This document shows positions 9,118-15,577 of a stretch of DNA of 15,577 bases, piece after piece. The position numbers were made by a program, and so were the translations under genes. The notes beneath the pieces were generated by a model. The model was not told the origin of the DNA. It did no database searches and was given only the letters and a program-made list of their open reading frames with translations. Source of the stretch: Chitinophagales bacterium (GTDB taxonomy: Bacteria; Bacteroidota; Bacteroidia; Chitinophagales; UBA8649). Location of the stretch: assembly GCA_016777395.1 (NCBI GenBank), contig JADHRO010000019.1, positions 1 through 15,577 of the forward strand. The letters run 5' to 3'. The stretch's first letter is position 1, and each line of letters opens with the position of its first letter.

Positions 9118-10107
9118 ATGTTCAAGGAACAAACAAAAAAGAAATTTTTATTATTCTACGTCATCTTAATTTATGTCTTTGCATTCTTATTTTGGTGGAA
9201 TTATTTACTCTACTCAAAAATAGAGCAGCATTATTCTGACCTAGTAAAATTTGAAAGCCTTAAGTACGAGGTATACGAGGGAGGCACTTCCATGGATTTT
9301 AAATCTACAGAAGATTTTCAAGTGCTTAATGAAAAATTCAAGAGACAAAAAGTAATGATTTTAACAGAGGGAATTGTCTTCTTCATTATTCTAACTCTTG
9401 GAATGGTCAAAATATTTCAATCCTTCAAGCAGGAAATCGCCATTGCCCGGCAGCAAAAGAACTTTATTTTATCTATTACCCATGAGTTAAAGTCCCCATT
9501 GGCTTCGATTAAGTTAATGAATGAAACCCTGCGTTTACGTGCGCTAGATAAAGAAAAGCAAAATCAACTTATAGCAAGCTCTCTTTCGGAGGTTGATCGT
9601 TTAGAAAATCTAGTTGAAAATATCCTTATTGCTGCAAAAATTGAAAATGACCAATATGGATTCACTAAGGAAGCATTGAATCTCAGTGTGCTAAGCAATC
9701 AGATAGTAACATATTATAAAGAGAGAAAAGAAATGGATTTAAGTGCAGATATCCAAGATGACATCTTCATACAGGGTGATAAAACTTGTATAAATTCAAT
9801 TTTAAACAATTTATTGGATAATGCCATCAAGTATGCTAAAAATTCAGCAGTAACTATCACTTTAAAACAAACAAAGAACAAGGTAGAGTTAGCTATTGCG
9901 GATACAGGTCCTGGAATACCTAAAGAAGAACATTCCGCTATTTTCAATAAGTTTTATCGTGTAGGAAATGAAGAGACGCGACAAGCCAAGGGGACTGGTT
10001 TGGGACTTTATATTGTTAAGCAGCTCGTTCAGTTTCAAGATGGGAAAGTTGATATTGAAGATAACCTTCCTAGTGGTGCCATATTTAAAATTATATTTAA
10101 CATTTGA
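9118..10107 (+). CDS. Two-TM sensor histidine kinase
   Basis: A 329-residue membrane kinase, probably the direct partner of the response regulator gene that follows it by 16 nt. Helices at about 10-31 and 80-100 enclose a short extracytoplasmic loop of about 48 residues, too small for a standard Cache or PAS sensor. HisKA has H122 in THELKSP, and HATPase_c has N230/N231/N235, D262-T-G-P-G266 and GTGLGL (292-297), so the kinase core is complete. No clear HAMP domain lies between TM2 and the HisKA helix. The residue four after the catalytic His is Ser126, where many HisKA phosphatases have Thr or Asn. The HELKSP form occurs widely in Bacteroidota kinases, so reduced phosphatase activity is only a guess. 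ATG at 9118 is 2 nt after the upstream kinase's stop. Confidence 0.93.
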   Translation: MFKEQTKKKFLLFYVILIYVFAFLFWWNYLLYSKIEQHYSDLVKFESLKYEVYEGGTSMDFKSTEDFQVLNEKFKRQKVMILTEGIVFFIILTLGMVKIFQSFKQEIAIARQQKNFILSITHELKSPLASIKLMNETLRLRALDKEKQNQLIASSLSEVDRLENLVENILIAAKIENDQYGFTKEALNLSVLSNQIVTYYKERKEMDLSADIQDDIFIQGDKTCINSILNNLLDNAIKYAKNSAVTITLKQTKNKVELAIADTGPGIPKEEHSAIFNKFYRVGNEETRQAKGTGLGLYIVKQLVQFQDGKVDIEDNLPSGAIFKIIFNI

Positions 10108-10123
10108 ATTCAAAAAAATAATT

Positions 10124-10819
10124 ATGTTGACGCGTGTATTACTTGCTGAAGATGAAAAAAGCCTAAGAGATGGTATTAAGTTAAACTTAGAATTGGAGGG
10201 CTATGAAGTTGAGGAAGCTATCAACGGAAGTGAAGCTTTACTTAAAATTCAAAATCAACGTTTCAATTTGGTTATCCTAGATGTAATGATGCCTGAGGTG
10301 AACGGATTTGAAGTTTGTGAAAAAATCCGTTTGACGGACAACGAAACTCCCATATTATTTTTAACCGCAAAAGATACGAGTAAGGATAAGGTAAAGGGAT
10401 TAAAACTTGGCGCTGATGATTACCTAACTAAACCTTTTAACCTGGAAGAATTATTGTTAAGGGCCAGAGTCTTAGTTAAACATAGCTTGAAAGGTACTGA
10501 GCAAGAAACTCAGTTGAGTTCATATGAATTTGGTGGTAATAAAATAAACTTTGGCACCTATGAAGCGTCTAACTTTGAGAGTCAATCATTTAATTTAACC
10601 AAGAAAGAAACAGCGCTGCTCAAACTTTTAGTCGATAGAAAGAACCAAGCCGTTTCTCGTCAACAAATCTTAAAATACGTTTGGGGTTATGATGTTTTCC
10701 CATCTACCCGAACCATCGATAATTTCATTTTATCTTTCAGGAAATACTTCGAAAAGGATGCCAAGCGACCGGAGTACTTCCACAGTATCCGAGGTGTTGG
10801 ATACAAGTTTACTGACTAG
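10124..10819 (+). CDS. OmpR/PhoB-family response regulator
   Basis: A 231-residue DNA-binding response regulator. The receiver domain (about 3-120) has the acidic pair E9-D10, phosphoacceptor D53 in ILDVMMP, T81 and K103 in LTKPF. The C-terminal winged helix (about 135-230) shows the OmpR/PhoB signature, with a recognition-helix region around TRTIDNFILSFRK and RGVGYKF near the end. ATG at 10124 was chosen because the receiver fold begins there. The frame is open further upstream, to 9968, but that stretch overlaps the kinase gene and resembles nothing. It is the only response regulator in the cluster and probably serves the 329-residue kinase; whether the giant kinase also phosphorylates it is open. 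No clear terminator follows on this strand. Confidence 0.94.
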   Translation: MLTRVLLAEDEKSLRDGIKLNLELEGYEVEEAINGSEALLKIQNQRFNLVILDVMMPEVNGFEVCEKIRLTDNETPILFLTAKDTSKDKVKGLKLGADDYLTKPFNLEELLLRARVLVKHSLKGTEQETQLSSYEFGGNKINFGTYEASNFESQSFNLTKKETALLKLLVDRKNQAVSRQQILKYVWGYDVFPSTRTIDNFILSFRKYFEKDAKRPEYFHSIRGVGYKFTD

Positions 10820-10996
10820 ATCGGTTAAAAATTTACTTACATACTTTCTGATTGGCCTCTCTTTCTAGCGTTTCAATGCTGTCTAGGTTTTGTTGTTGGC
10901 AAACGTTTTAGTTTTATGCAGGGATGGATTTCTACTAGCAGAACAGCTTGCCTTAATTATTTTTATATAATTGAAATTTTGGGCAGTCGTTCAGTC

Positions 10997-11028
10997 TTTT
11001 TATCGTTAATCGACTTAACGCATAAAAA
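10997..11028. repeat. Inverted repeat next to the FAS1 terminator
   Basis: CGTTAA (11004-11009) and TTAACG (11015-11020) pair perfectly around TCGAC. Allowing one bulged C at 11021, the pairing extends through TTTTTAT (10997-11003) and ATAAAAA (11022-11028) to 13 bp. Its outer arm shares the A/T tract of the neighbouring terminator. No T-run follows it on either strand, so it is not a standard intrinsic terminator. It may be a protein-binding palindrome or a transcript-end structure. Confidence 0.45.
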
Positions 11029-11058
11029 AAGGGAGACTTGCTCTCGCTTGTCTCCCTT
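11024..11058 (-). terminator. Intrinsic terminator of the FAS1 lipoprotein gene
   Basis: On the minus strand, AAGGGAGAC (plus 11050-11058) pairs with GTCTCCCTT (plus 11029-11037) across a 12-nt loop. A run of seven T (plus A at 11024-11030) follows, the last two of the 3' arm's T being part of it. The structure starts 23 nt after the stop codon. This is a textbook rho-independent terminator and the clearest one in the window. On the plus strand the hairpin is followed only by a pyrimidine mix, so it is a poor terminator for the response regulator. Confidence 0.85.
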
Positions 11059-11080
11059 CCTTCTAAACCAGAATGAAAAA

Positions 11081-12025
11081 TTATTGTGGCAGTAAAACTT
11101 GCTCAACAACATGTATTACACCGTTTAAGCTCTGTACGTCAGCTATGGCTACACTCACAGTTTGTCCAGCAAGAGTGTTGATAGCAACGCCGTTCGATAA
11201 ATCTATAGTGATGTCGCCGCTTCCTAACATTGGAATAACTTGACCATCAGTCAATTGATCCGATTGTACATTTCCTCCTGCATATACGTGGTAGTCTAAC
11301 ACTCCCATTAAAGAAGCATCCCCAATATCATCTAAAGTAGTCCAAGTTGGGACTACAGCAAGTAGAGCTTCGAAAGCTGCATTTGTTGGAGCAAACACTG
11401 TTAATGGGTTTGTTCCAGTTAGAGCGCCTAAGTATGCACCATTAAAAGATGGACGGGTTAAGGCCTGAACGAGAATGGAAAAATTTGGATTAGCTAGTGC
11501 AAAATCTACCAAAGAATTTGGCATCATTACTTTGTCGATTACATGCACTACACCATTGCTTGTTTGGATATCAGTAGAAAGTGGGGCAGCATCTCCGTCA
11601 AAAAATACACCACCAGTAACATTGATTTGTAGTGAAAGCGGCTCCGAGTTTGGACCTGGAGAAAGAGTATTTACATAAGTATCAGACAAATCTGCAGCTT
11701 TAACTTCGCCTTCTACAACGTGATAGAGTAAGACACTTGTTAAAGTTTCAACAGGAATGTCCGAAATAACATTCCAAGCTGGATCAGAATCTAATAAAGC
11801 TTGAAACGCTGCATTGTTTGGAGCAAATACTGTAAATGTTCCACTATTCAGTGCATCTACCAAATCTGCAGCAACAACTGCTTCAACTAATAAGCTCAAA
11901 TCGGCAGTTGCCTGAGCAGTTTCTACGATGGTCATAGGATCTACTGGTGGATCAACATCCTCTTTACAAGCAGAGACTAGAATTAATAATAACATCGGGA
12001 TAAATAAAAAAATATTTTTGTTCAT
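11081..12025 (-). CDS. Lipoprotein with two fasciclin (FAS1) domains
   Basis: A 314-residue lipoprotein. A signal peptide ends in the lipobox LVSAC, with the lipidated cysteine at 20. The next residues are K-E-D-V-D, an acidic tail resembling the lipoprotein surface-export signal described in Bacteroidota, so display on the outer surface is plausible (inference). A short Pro/Asp-rich linker leads to two FAS1 domains at about 31-169 and 171-313. Each has the expected blocks: TVFAPNNAAF (65-74) with NGVVHVIDKV (157-166), and TVFAPTNAAF (209-218) with NGVIHVVEQV (301-310). YH motifs lie at 101-102 and 245-246. FAS1 domains usually act in adhesion or matrix contact; no ligand can be named. It is a single gene with its own terminator. 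The 159-nt gap upstream separates it from atpG. Confidence 0.93.
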   Translation of the reverse strand: MNKNIFLFIPMLLLILVSACKEDVDPPVDPMTIVETAQATADLSLLVEAVVAADLVDALNSGTFTVFAPNNAAFQALLDSDPAWNVISDIPVETLTSVLLYHVVEGEVKAADLSDTYVNTLSPGPNSEPLSLQINVTGGVFFDGDAAPLSTDIQTSNGVVHVIDKVMMPNSLVDFALANPNFSILVQALTRPSFNGAYLGALTGTNPLTVFAPTNAAFEALLAVVPTWTTLDDIGDASLMGVLDYHVYAGGNVQSDQLTDGQVIPMLGSGDITIDLSNGVAINTLAGQTVSVAIADVQSLNGVIHVVEQVLLPQ

Positions 12026-12184
12026 TGTGATAAATTTTGTGTTTAAAAAATTGGTTTAGATTGGTTAATGTAAAGTAAACATCATATTTAAGATAATGTT
12101 TAAAAAATTATAATAGAATGTGATAAATGTCAAAAGAATTCACAAAATATAAAAAGCACGACCTATTATTAGACGATAACTGGC
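12026..12184. other. Intergenic gap between atpG and the FAS1 lipoprotein gene
   Basis: A very AT-rich 159-nt region that must hold the lipoprotein's promoter and the end of the atp transcript. On the minus strand TATATTTTG (plus 12143-12151 region) is close to, but not, the TAnnTTTG element, with no TTG at the right distance. ATTGGTT occurs twice (near 12050 and 12060) with about 10-nt spacing. I see no gene and no convincing hairpin. Confidence 0.45.
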
Positions 12185-13072
12185 TTAAGATTCCTCTAAA
12201 GCTGCTGCTCCTCCTACAATTTCCAAGATCTCGTTTGTAATTGCAGCTTGACGCTCTCGATTGTATTGTAGTTTTAAATCGTTTAATAGCTCATTAGCAT
12301 TCTCCGTAGCTTGATCCATAGCTACCATTCGTGCCCCATGCTCAGAAGCATTATTATCAAGGATGAATCTGAAAAATTGTGTTTTCAATATTTTCGGGAT
12401 CAACTCCTTTACTAATTCCTCCTTGTTTGGCTCAAAAAGGAAGTCAGCATTCATTTCACCTGCCTGTGCATCAAACTGAGCAATTGGCAGAAATTGTTCT
12501 TGACGAAAAATCTGAGTTGCCGCGTTCACAAACTCTGAATAGACCACGTGAACACTATCACAGTCCCCTTTCAAGAAAGCGTTCATTGCATATTCAGCAG
12601 CGTTTGAAGAATTATCGAAACTAATATCAGCGAACAAGCCTTGGTAAGTCGTATCAACTGAAATACCTTGATAGTTTTTAAAGAAATCATTCCCCTTCTT
12701 TCCAATTGCAGCAATGGTTATTGCATCCTTGCCAATAAGATGCTTATAATCGCTTTCAATAAGCGCTTTAGCTTTCTTATTTAGATTTGCATTGAATCCT
12801 CCACACAAACCTTTGTCTGAAGTAATTAATAAGATTAAAACTTTTTTAACTGGCCGTTTTTTACTGAAGTTTAAATCCAAGGAATTAACATCTACGTTGG
12901 ATAGAATATTTTTTAGTATGCTAAATAATTTATCCGAATAAGGGCGCATTACCGTAATTCTATCAGTTGCCTTCTTTAGTTTAGAGGCAGCAACCAATTT
13001 CATCGCTTTGGTAATCTGCTGTGTAGTGACTACCGAACTAATACGTTCTCTTACTTCTTTTAAATTAGCCAT
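12185..13072 (-). CDS. atpG: F1Fo ATP synthase gamma subunit
   Basis: The central rotor shaft of F1, which turns inside the alpha-beta ring and couples proton flow through Fo to ATP synthesis. The 295-residue product is close to the usual length. Its N-terminal helix has the family pattern ITKAMKLVAASKL (20-32), and the C-terminal helix carries NREQA-like residues (YNRERQAAITNEILEI), the two halves of the coiled-coil shaft. The central alpha/beta part includes LITSDKGLCGGFN, also typical. It is the last gene of the operon, 37 nt after atpA. No atpD or atpC follows; the next gene is an unrelated lipoprotein, which fits the split ATP synthase clusters common in Bacteroidota. The beta and epsilon genes must lie elsewhere. 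No clear terminator was seen after its stop. Confidence 0.97.
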   Translation of the reverse strand: MANLKEVRERISSVVTTQQITKAMKLVAASKLKKATDRITVMRPYSDKLFSILKNILSNVDVNSLDLNFSKKRPVKKVLILLITSDKGLCGGFNANLNKKAKALIESDYKHLIGKDAITIAAIGKKGNDFFKNYQGISVDTTYQGLFADISFDNSSNAAEYAMNAFLKGDCDSVHVVYSEFVNAATQIFRQEQFLPIAQFDAQAGEMNADFLFEPNKEELVKELIPKILKTQFFRFILDNNASEHGARMVAMDQATENANELLNDLKLQYNRERQAAITNEILEIVGGAAALEES

Positions 13073-13109
13073 GCTTTATTTCGATTTTAAATCCGTCGAA
13101 GAGTTAATT

Positions 13110-14690
13110 CTATTTTTGATAGTTTAAAGCAACTTCCTCAGCCAAATCTACAAGTGTTTTCTTAGCTTCATCCGAAACTTTTTTACCGCCCAACGAAGTC
13201 AATGTATCTTCAAAACGACTTTCTAACTGATTCAGAAATTCTTTTTCAAAAGCTCTCACTTTATTTAAAGGCACTGCACTCATTAAGTTGTTGGTTCCCA
13301 AGAATACCATTGCCACTTGCTTCTCTACACTTAATGGAGAGAATTGCGCTTGCTTCAGCATTTCCACATTCCTAGCCCCTTTATCCAATACTGCTTTTGT
13401 AGCTGCATCTAAATCAGATCCAAACTTAGAAAAAGCTTCAAGCTCTCTGTACTGGGCTTGATCTAACTTCAAGGTTCCAGAAACTTTCTTCATTGTCTTA
13501 ATCTGAGCATTTCCACCCACACGTGACACTGAGATACCAACGTTAATAGCTGGACGAACTCCTGCATTAAATAAGTTAGACTCCAAGAAAATTTGACCAT
13601 CCGTAATTGAAATTACATTGGTAGGAATATAAGCTGAAACGTCACCACCTTGAGTTTCAATAATTGGAAGCGCTGTAAGAGACCCCCCCCCTTTTACCAT
13701 TCCTTTAATGGAATCAGGAATATCATTCATCACCTGAGCAATATCATCATTCGCATTTACTTTCGCTGCGCGCTCTAACAATCGAGAGTGTAAGTAAAAT
13801 ACATCCCCGGGATAAGCTTCACGCCCTGGAGGTCTTTTCAATAACAAAGAAACTTCCCGATAGGCAACTGCTTGCTTAGATAAATCATCATAAACAATCA
13901 ATGCTGGACGTCCTGTATCTCTAAAGAATTCTCCAATAGCTGCCCCAGCAAACGGTGAATAAAAAATTAATGGAGCCGGATCTGCTGCCGAAGCACTAAC
14001 GATTACCGTATAGGCCATTGCACCATTCTCTTCAAGAACTTTAGCAATCTGTGCCACTGTACTTGCTTTTTGACCACAAGCCACATAGATACAATATACA
14101 GGCTCGCCTTTATCGTAAAACTCTTTTTGGTTAATAATGGTATCGATAGCTACCGCAGTTTTACCTGTTTGTCTATCTCCAATAATTAGTTCTCTTTGTC
14201 CTCTTCCAATCGGAATCATCGCATCTATTGATTTGATACCCGTCTGTAGTGGCTCAGTTACCGGTTGACGATAGATAACACCTGGAGCCTTTCTCTCCAA
14301 TGGCATTTCGTACAATTCTCCTTGAATTGGACCTTTACCATCAATAGGCTCGCCTAGCGTATTCAATACTCTACCAAGCACACCTTCGCCTACTTTAATA
14401 GAAGCAATTACCTTAGTTCTTCTTACGGTATCCCCTTCTTTAATTTCTTCAGAAGTACCCATAAGTACAACACCAACGTTGTCTTCCTCAAGGTTTAAGG
14501 CTATAGCCTTCACACCGTTTTCGAACTCTACAAGCTCCCCATACTGTACGTTAGTTAAACCATATACACGAGCAATACCATCACCCACTTGTAAAACGGT
14601 TCCAACTTCTTCCAACTCGGTGGCTGTCTTTACGTTCGCTAATTGCTCTCTTAAGATACTTGATATTTCATCTGGTTTTACTGCTGCCAT
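13110..14690 (-). CDS. atpA: F1Fo ATP synthase alpha subunit
   Basis: The non-catalytic nucleotide-binding subunit of F1, which alternates with beta in the hexamer and supplies the arginine finger. The 526-residue product has the N-terminal beta-barrel (about 25-95), Walker A GDRQTGKT (171-178), Walker B LIVYDDL (264-270) and the arginine finger R390 in SVSRVGG, followed by the C-terminal helical domain. Compared with the E. coli protein as I recall it, residues of about 313-335 (NANDDIAQVMNDIPDSIKG) form a small insertion, which I associate with Bacteroidota alpha subunits. Codons for G334-G336 form an uninterrupted run of nine G (plus C at 13683-13691) in this AT-rich gene; the frame is intact. 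It lies 12 nt after atpH and 37 nt before atpG. Confidence 0.98.
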   Translation of the reverse strand: MAAVKPDEISSILREQLANVKTATELEEVGTVLQVGDGIARVYGLTNVQYGELVEFENGVKAIALNLEEDNVGVVLMGTSEEIKEGDTVRRTKVIASIKVGEGVLGRVLNTLGEPIDGKGPIQGELYEMPLERKAPGVIYRQPVTEPLQTGIKSIDAMIPIGRGQRELIIGDRQTGKTAVAIDTIINQKEFYDKGEPVYCIYVACGQKASTVAQIAKVLEENGAMAYTVIVSASAADPAPLIFYSPFAGAAIGEFFRDTGRPALIVYDDLSKQAVAYREVSLLLKRPPGREAYPGDVFYLHSRLLERAAKVNANDDIAQVMNDIPDSIKGMVKGGGSLTALPIIETQGGDVSAYIPTNVISITDGQIFLESNLFNAGVRPAINVGISVSRVGGNAQIKTMKKVSGTLKLDQAQYRELEAFSKFGSDLDAATKAVLDKGARNVEMLKQAQFSPLSVEKQVAMVFLGTNNLMSAVPLNKVRAFEKEFLNQLESRFEDTLTSLGGKKVSDEAKKTLVDLAEEVALNYQK

Positions 14691-14702
14691 GATCCTAATT
14701 TA

Positions 14703-15263
14703 TTAAAATTTAGAAATGTAAGATTTATCTTGAATTTGTTTTTTAATCAGTTGTAGTTTTCTTTCAACACTGTTATCTAAAAGCATATCGCCATACTTTA
14801 AGACGAACCCCCCCACAATTGTTGGGTCTACTTTCGTTTGTATTTCTACGCTTTCAGTAAGTTTATTGGTTAGTAAAAGAGATCTAACTTCTTCTACAGT
14901 TTTCTTGTCCACAGGAATAGCTGTTGTCAAAGTTGCCTTTACGATATGATTAGCTTTATTGTATAGCTCCATAAATGAATGCACCATCTCTACAAGGTGC
15001 TTCTCTCTTCCTTTAAGCACCAGCAAGTTGATAAACTTGTAAGTCAAATCAGATAGTTGAGTTGAAAATAACATATTCATCACTTTCTCTTTTTTATCTG
15101 AAGGAATAATTGGGCTCTTCAGCATCAAACGCAACTCTTTACTTCCATCTAAAGTTTCCTCTAGTAGACGCACATCCTTTACCGTCTCTTCTAAAGACCC
15201 ACGTTCTTTAGCTAAGCTAAGGATTGATTTTGCATATCGACTGGCTAATCTAGGTGAAAGCAT
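14703..15263 (-). CDS. atpH: F1Fo ATP synthase delta subunit (OSCP)
   Basis: The peripheral-stalk subunit that sits on top of F1 and ties it to the b-subunit stalk. The 186-residue product matches the family length. Its N-terminal helical domain begins LASRYAKSIL (6-15), and the conserved C-terminal block reads VDPTIVGGFVLKYGDMLLDNS, with a typical helical tail. A run of seven C on the plus strand (14808-14814) encodes part of the IVGGF motif. The gene starts 11 nt after atpF and ends 12 nt before atpA, which fits one transcript. Confidence 0.95.
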   Translation of the reverse strand: MLSPRLASRYAKSILSLAKERGSLEETVKDVRLLEETLDGSKELRLMLKSPIIPSDKKEKVMNMLFSTQLSDLTYKFINLLVLKGREKHLVEMVHSFMELYNKANHIVKATLTTAIPVDKKTVEEVRSLLLTNKLTESVEIQTKVDPTIVGGFVLKYGDMLLDNSVERKLQLIKKQIQDKSYISKF

Positions 15264-15274
15264 ACCGTACTTAT

Positions 15275-15577
15275 TTAGTTTAAATTAGCTTTAGAAGCTA
15301 TTTCGCTAATAAATTTTTCTTGTTCTCCTTTAGCTGCAAGTTCTCTCGAAAGAACCTTTTCAGCAATTTCTAAAGATAAAACCGCAGCTGCATTTTTCAT
15401 ATCTGCCATTACCGCTAATTTTTGAACTTCAATATCCTCTTTTGCGGTAAGCATTATTTTAGCTGCATCTTCTTGCGCTTTCGATTTAGCTTCAGCGATA
15501 ATTTCTTCCTTTACCTTATTTGCTTCACGCAAGATATTATTTCTTTCTTCCCTAGCCTCTTTCAAAATTTCCTCATT
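15275..15577 (-). CDS. atpF: F1Fo ATP synthase b subunit, C-terminal part (5' end outside window)
   Basis: The peripheral-stalk subunit anchored in the membrane and reaching up to delta on F1. Only the last 100 residues are visible. They form a charged, Ala/Glu/Lys-rich heptad-like helix without membrane segments, as expected for the dimerising coiled coil, and end in a delta-binding tail (EIAEKVLSREL then EKFISEIASKANLN). The N-terminal membrane helix lies past the right edge. The TTG codon at 15563-15565 is an internal Leu, not a start, because the frame stays open to the edge. atpE and atpB are expected upstream, outside the window. Confidence 0.93.
   Translation of the reverse strand, partial: NEEILKEAREERNNILREANKVKEEIIAEAKSKAQEDAAKIMLTAKEDIEVQKLAVMADMKNAAAVLSLEIAEKVLSRELAAKGEQEKFISEIASKANLN

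Larger units (their letters stand above)
10820..11080. other. Convergent intergenic gap between the response regulator and the FAS1 lipoprotein
   Basis: I see no gene in this 261-nt stretch. It holds a small AT-only inverted repeat (AATTAT at 10955-10960, ATAATT at 10967-10972), a longer inverted repeat at 10997-11028 and the terminator at 11024-11058. The first 130 nt show nothing I recognise; a small RNA cannot be excluded by eye. Confidence 0.6.

Noticed and set aside
9968..10123. Longer response regulator starting at 9968
   Set aside because: The extra 52 residues overlap the kinase gene's catalytic domain and resemble nothing, while a receiver domain begins directly at the ATG at 10124.
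10955..10972. AT-only inverted repeat AATTAT/ATAATT
   Set aside because: Short and made only of A and T in an AT-rich gap, so it is expected by chance; no T-run or gene edge is tied to it.
13683..13691. The C9 run as a sequencing error breaking atpA
   Set aside because: The reading frame is intact on both sides and the encoded GGGS matches the expected alpha-subunit motif.
12185..14706. Plus-strand open frames inside atpG and atpA (12379-12624, 14479-14706)
   Set aside because: They are shadows of highly conserved ATP synthase genes on the opposite strand.
15563..15565. TTG as the start of atpF
   Set aside because: The frame stays open through this codon to the window edge and the b subunit's membrane helix is missing, so this is an internal Leu.

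Overview
The window looks like a chromosomal segment of a Bacteroidota bacterium, most likely of the flavobacterial type. The evidence is an AT-rich sequence, alternative complex III genes in place of a bc1 complex, a Bacteroidota-style promoter (TTG near -33 and TAnnTTTG near -7) ahead of actA, weak or absent Shine-Dalgarno sequences, an ATP synthase cluster that ends at atpG without atpD or atpC, and a lipoprotein with a Bacteroidota-like surface-export signal. I cannot name a genus. I see no mobile element, tRNA, rRNA or CRISPR array.

Layout. (1) Positions 1-4599, minus strand: the start of an act operon, with actA (multiheme cytochrome) and then actB (iron-sulfur/molybdopterin-fold subunit), which runs off the left edge. 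(2) Positions 4600-4779: a divergent intergenic region holding the actA promoter and an 8-bp inverted repeat. (3) Positions 4780-10819, plus strand: a secreted CAP/SCP-domain protein, then a tight signalling cluster of a giant multi-sensor NtrY-like histidine kinase (1217 aa), a small two-TM histidine kinase (329 aa) and one OmpR/PhoB-type response regulator. (4) Positions 10820-11080: a convergent gap with a strong terminator for the minus-strand gene and a second inverted repeat. (5) Positions 11081-12025, minus strand: a lipoprotein with two fasciclin (FAS1) domains. (6) Positions 12185-15577, minus strand: the distal half of an F1Fo ATP synthase operon, atpF (partial), atpH, atpA and atpG.

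How the genes work together. ActA and ActB belong to a quinol-oxidising complex that passes electrons towards cytochrome c and terminal oxidases. The ATP synthase uses the resulting proton gradient. The kinase cluster is an envelope-sensing module of unknown stimulus. Most of the window is housekeeping. The least ordinary part is the two-kinase, one-regulator cluster with its three-sensor kinase. Smaller oddities are a run of nine G in atpA, a six-heme ActA with an acidic insert, and non-ATG starts on two neighbouring genes.
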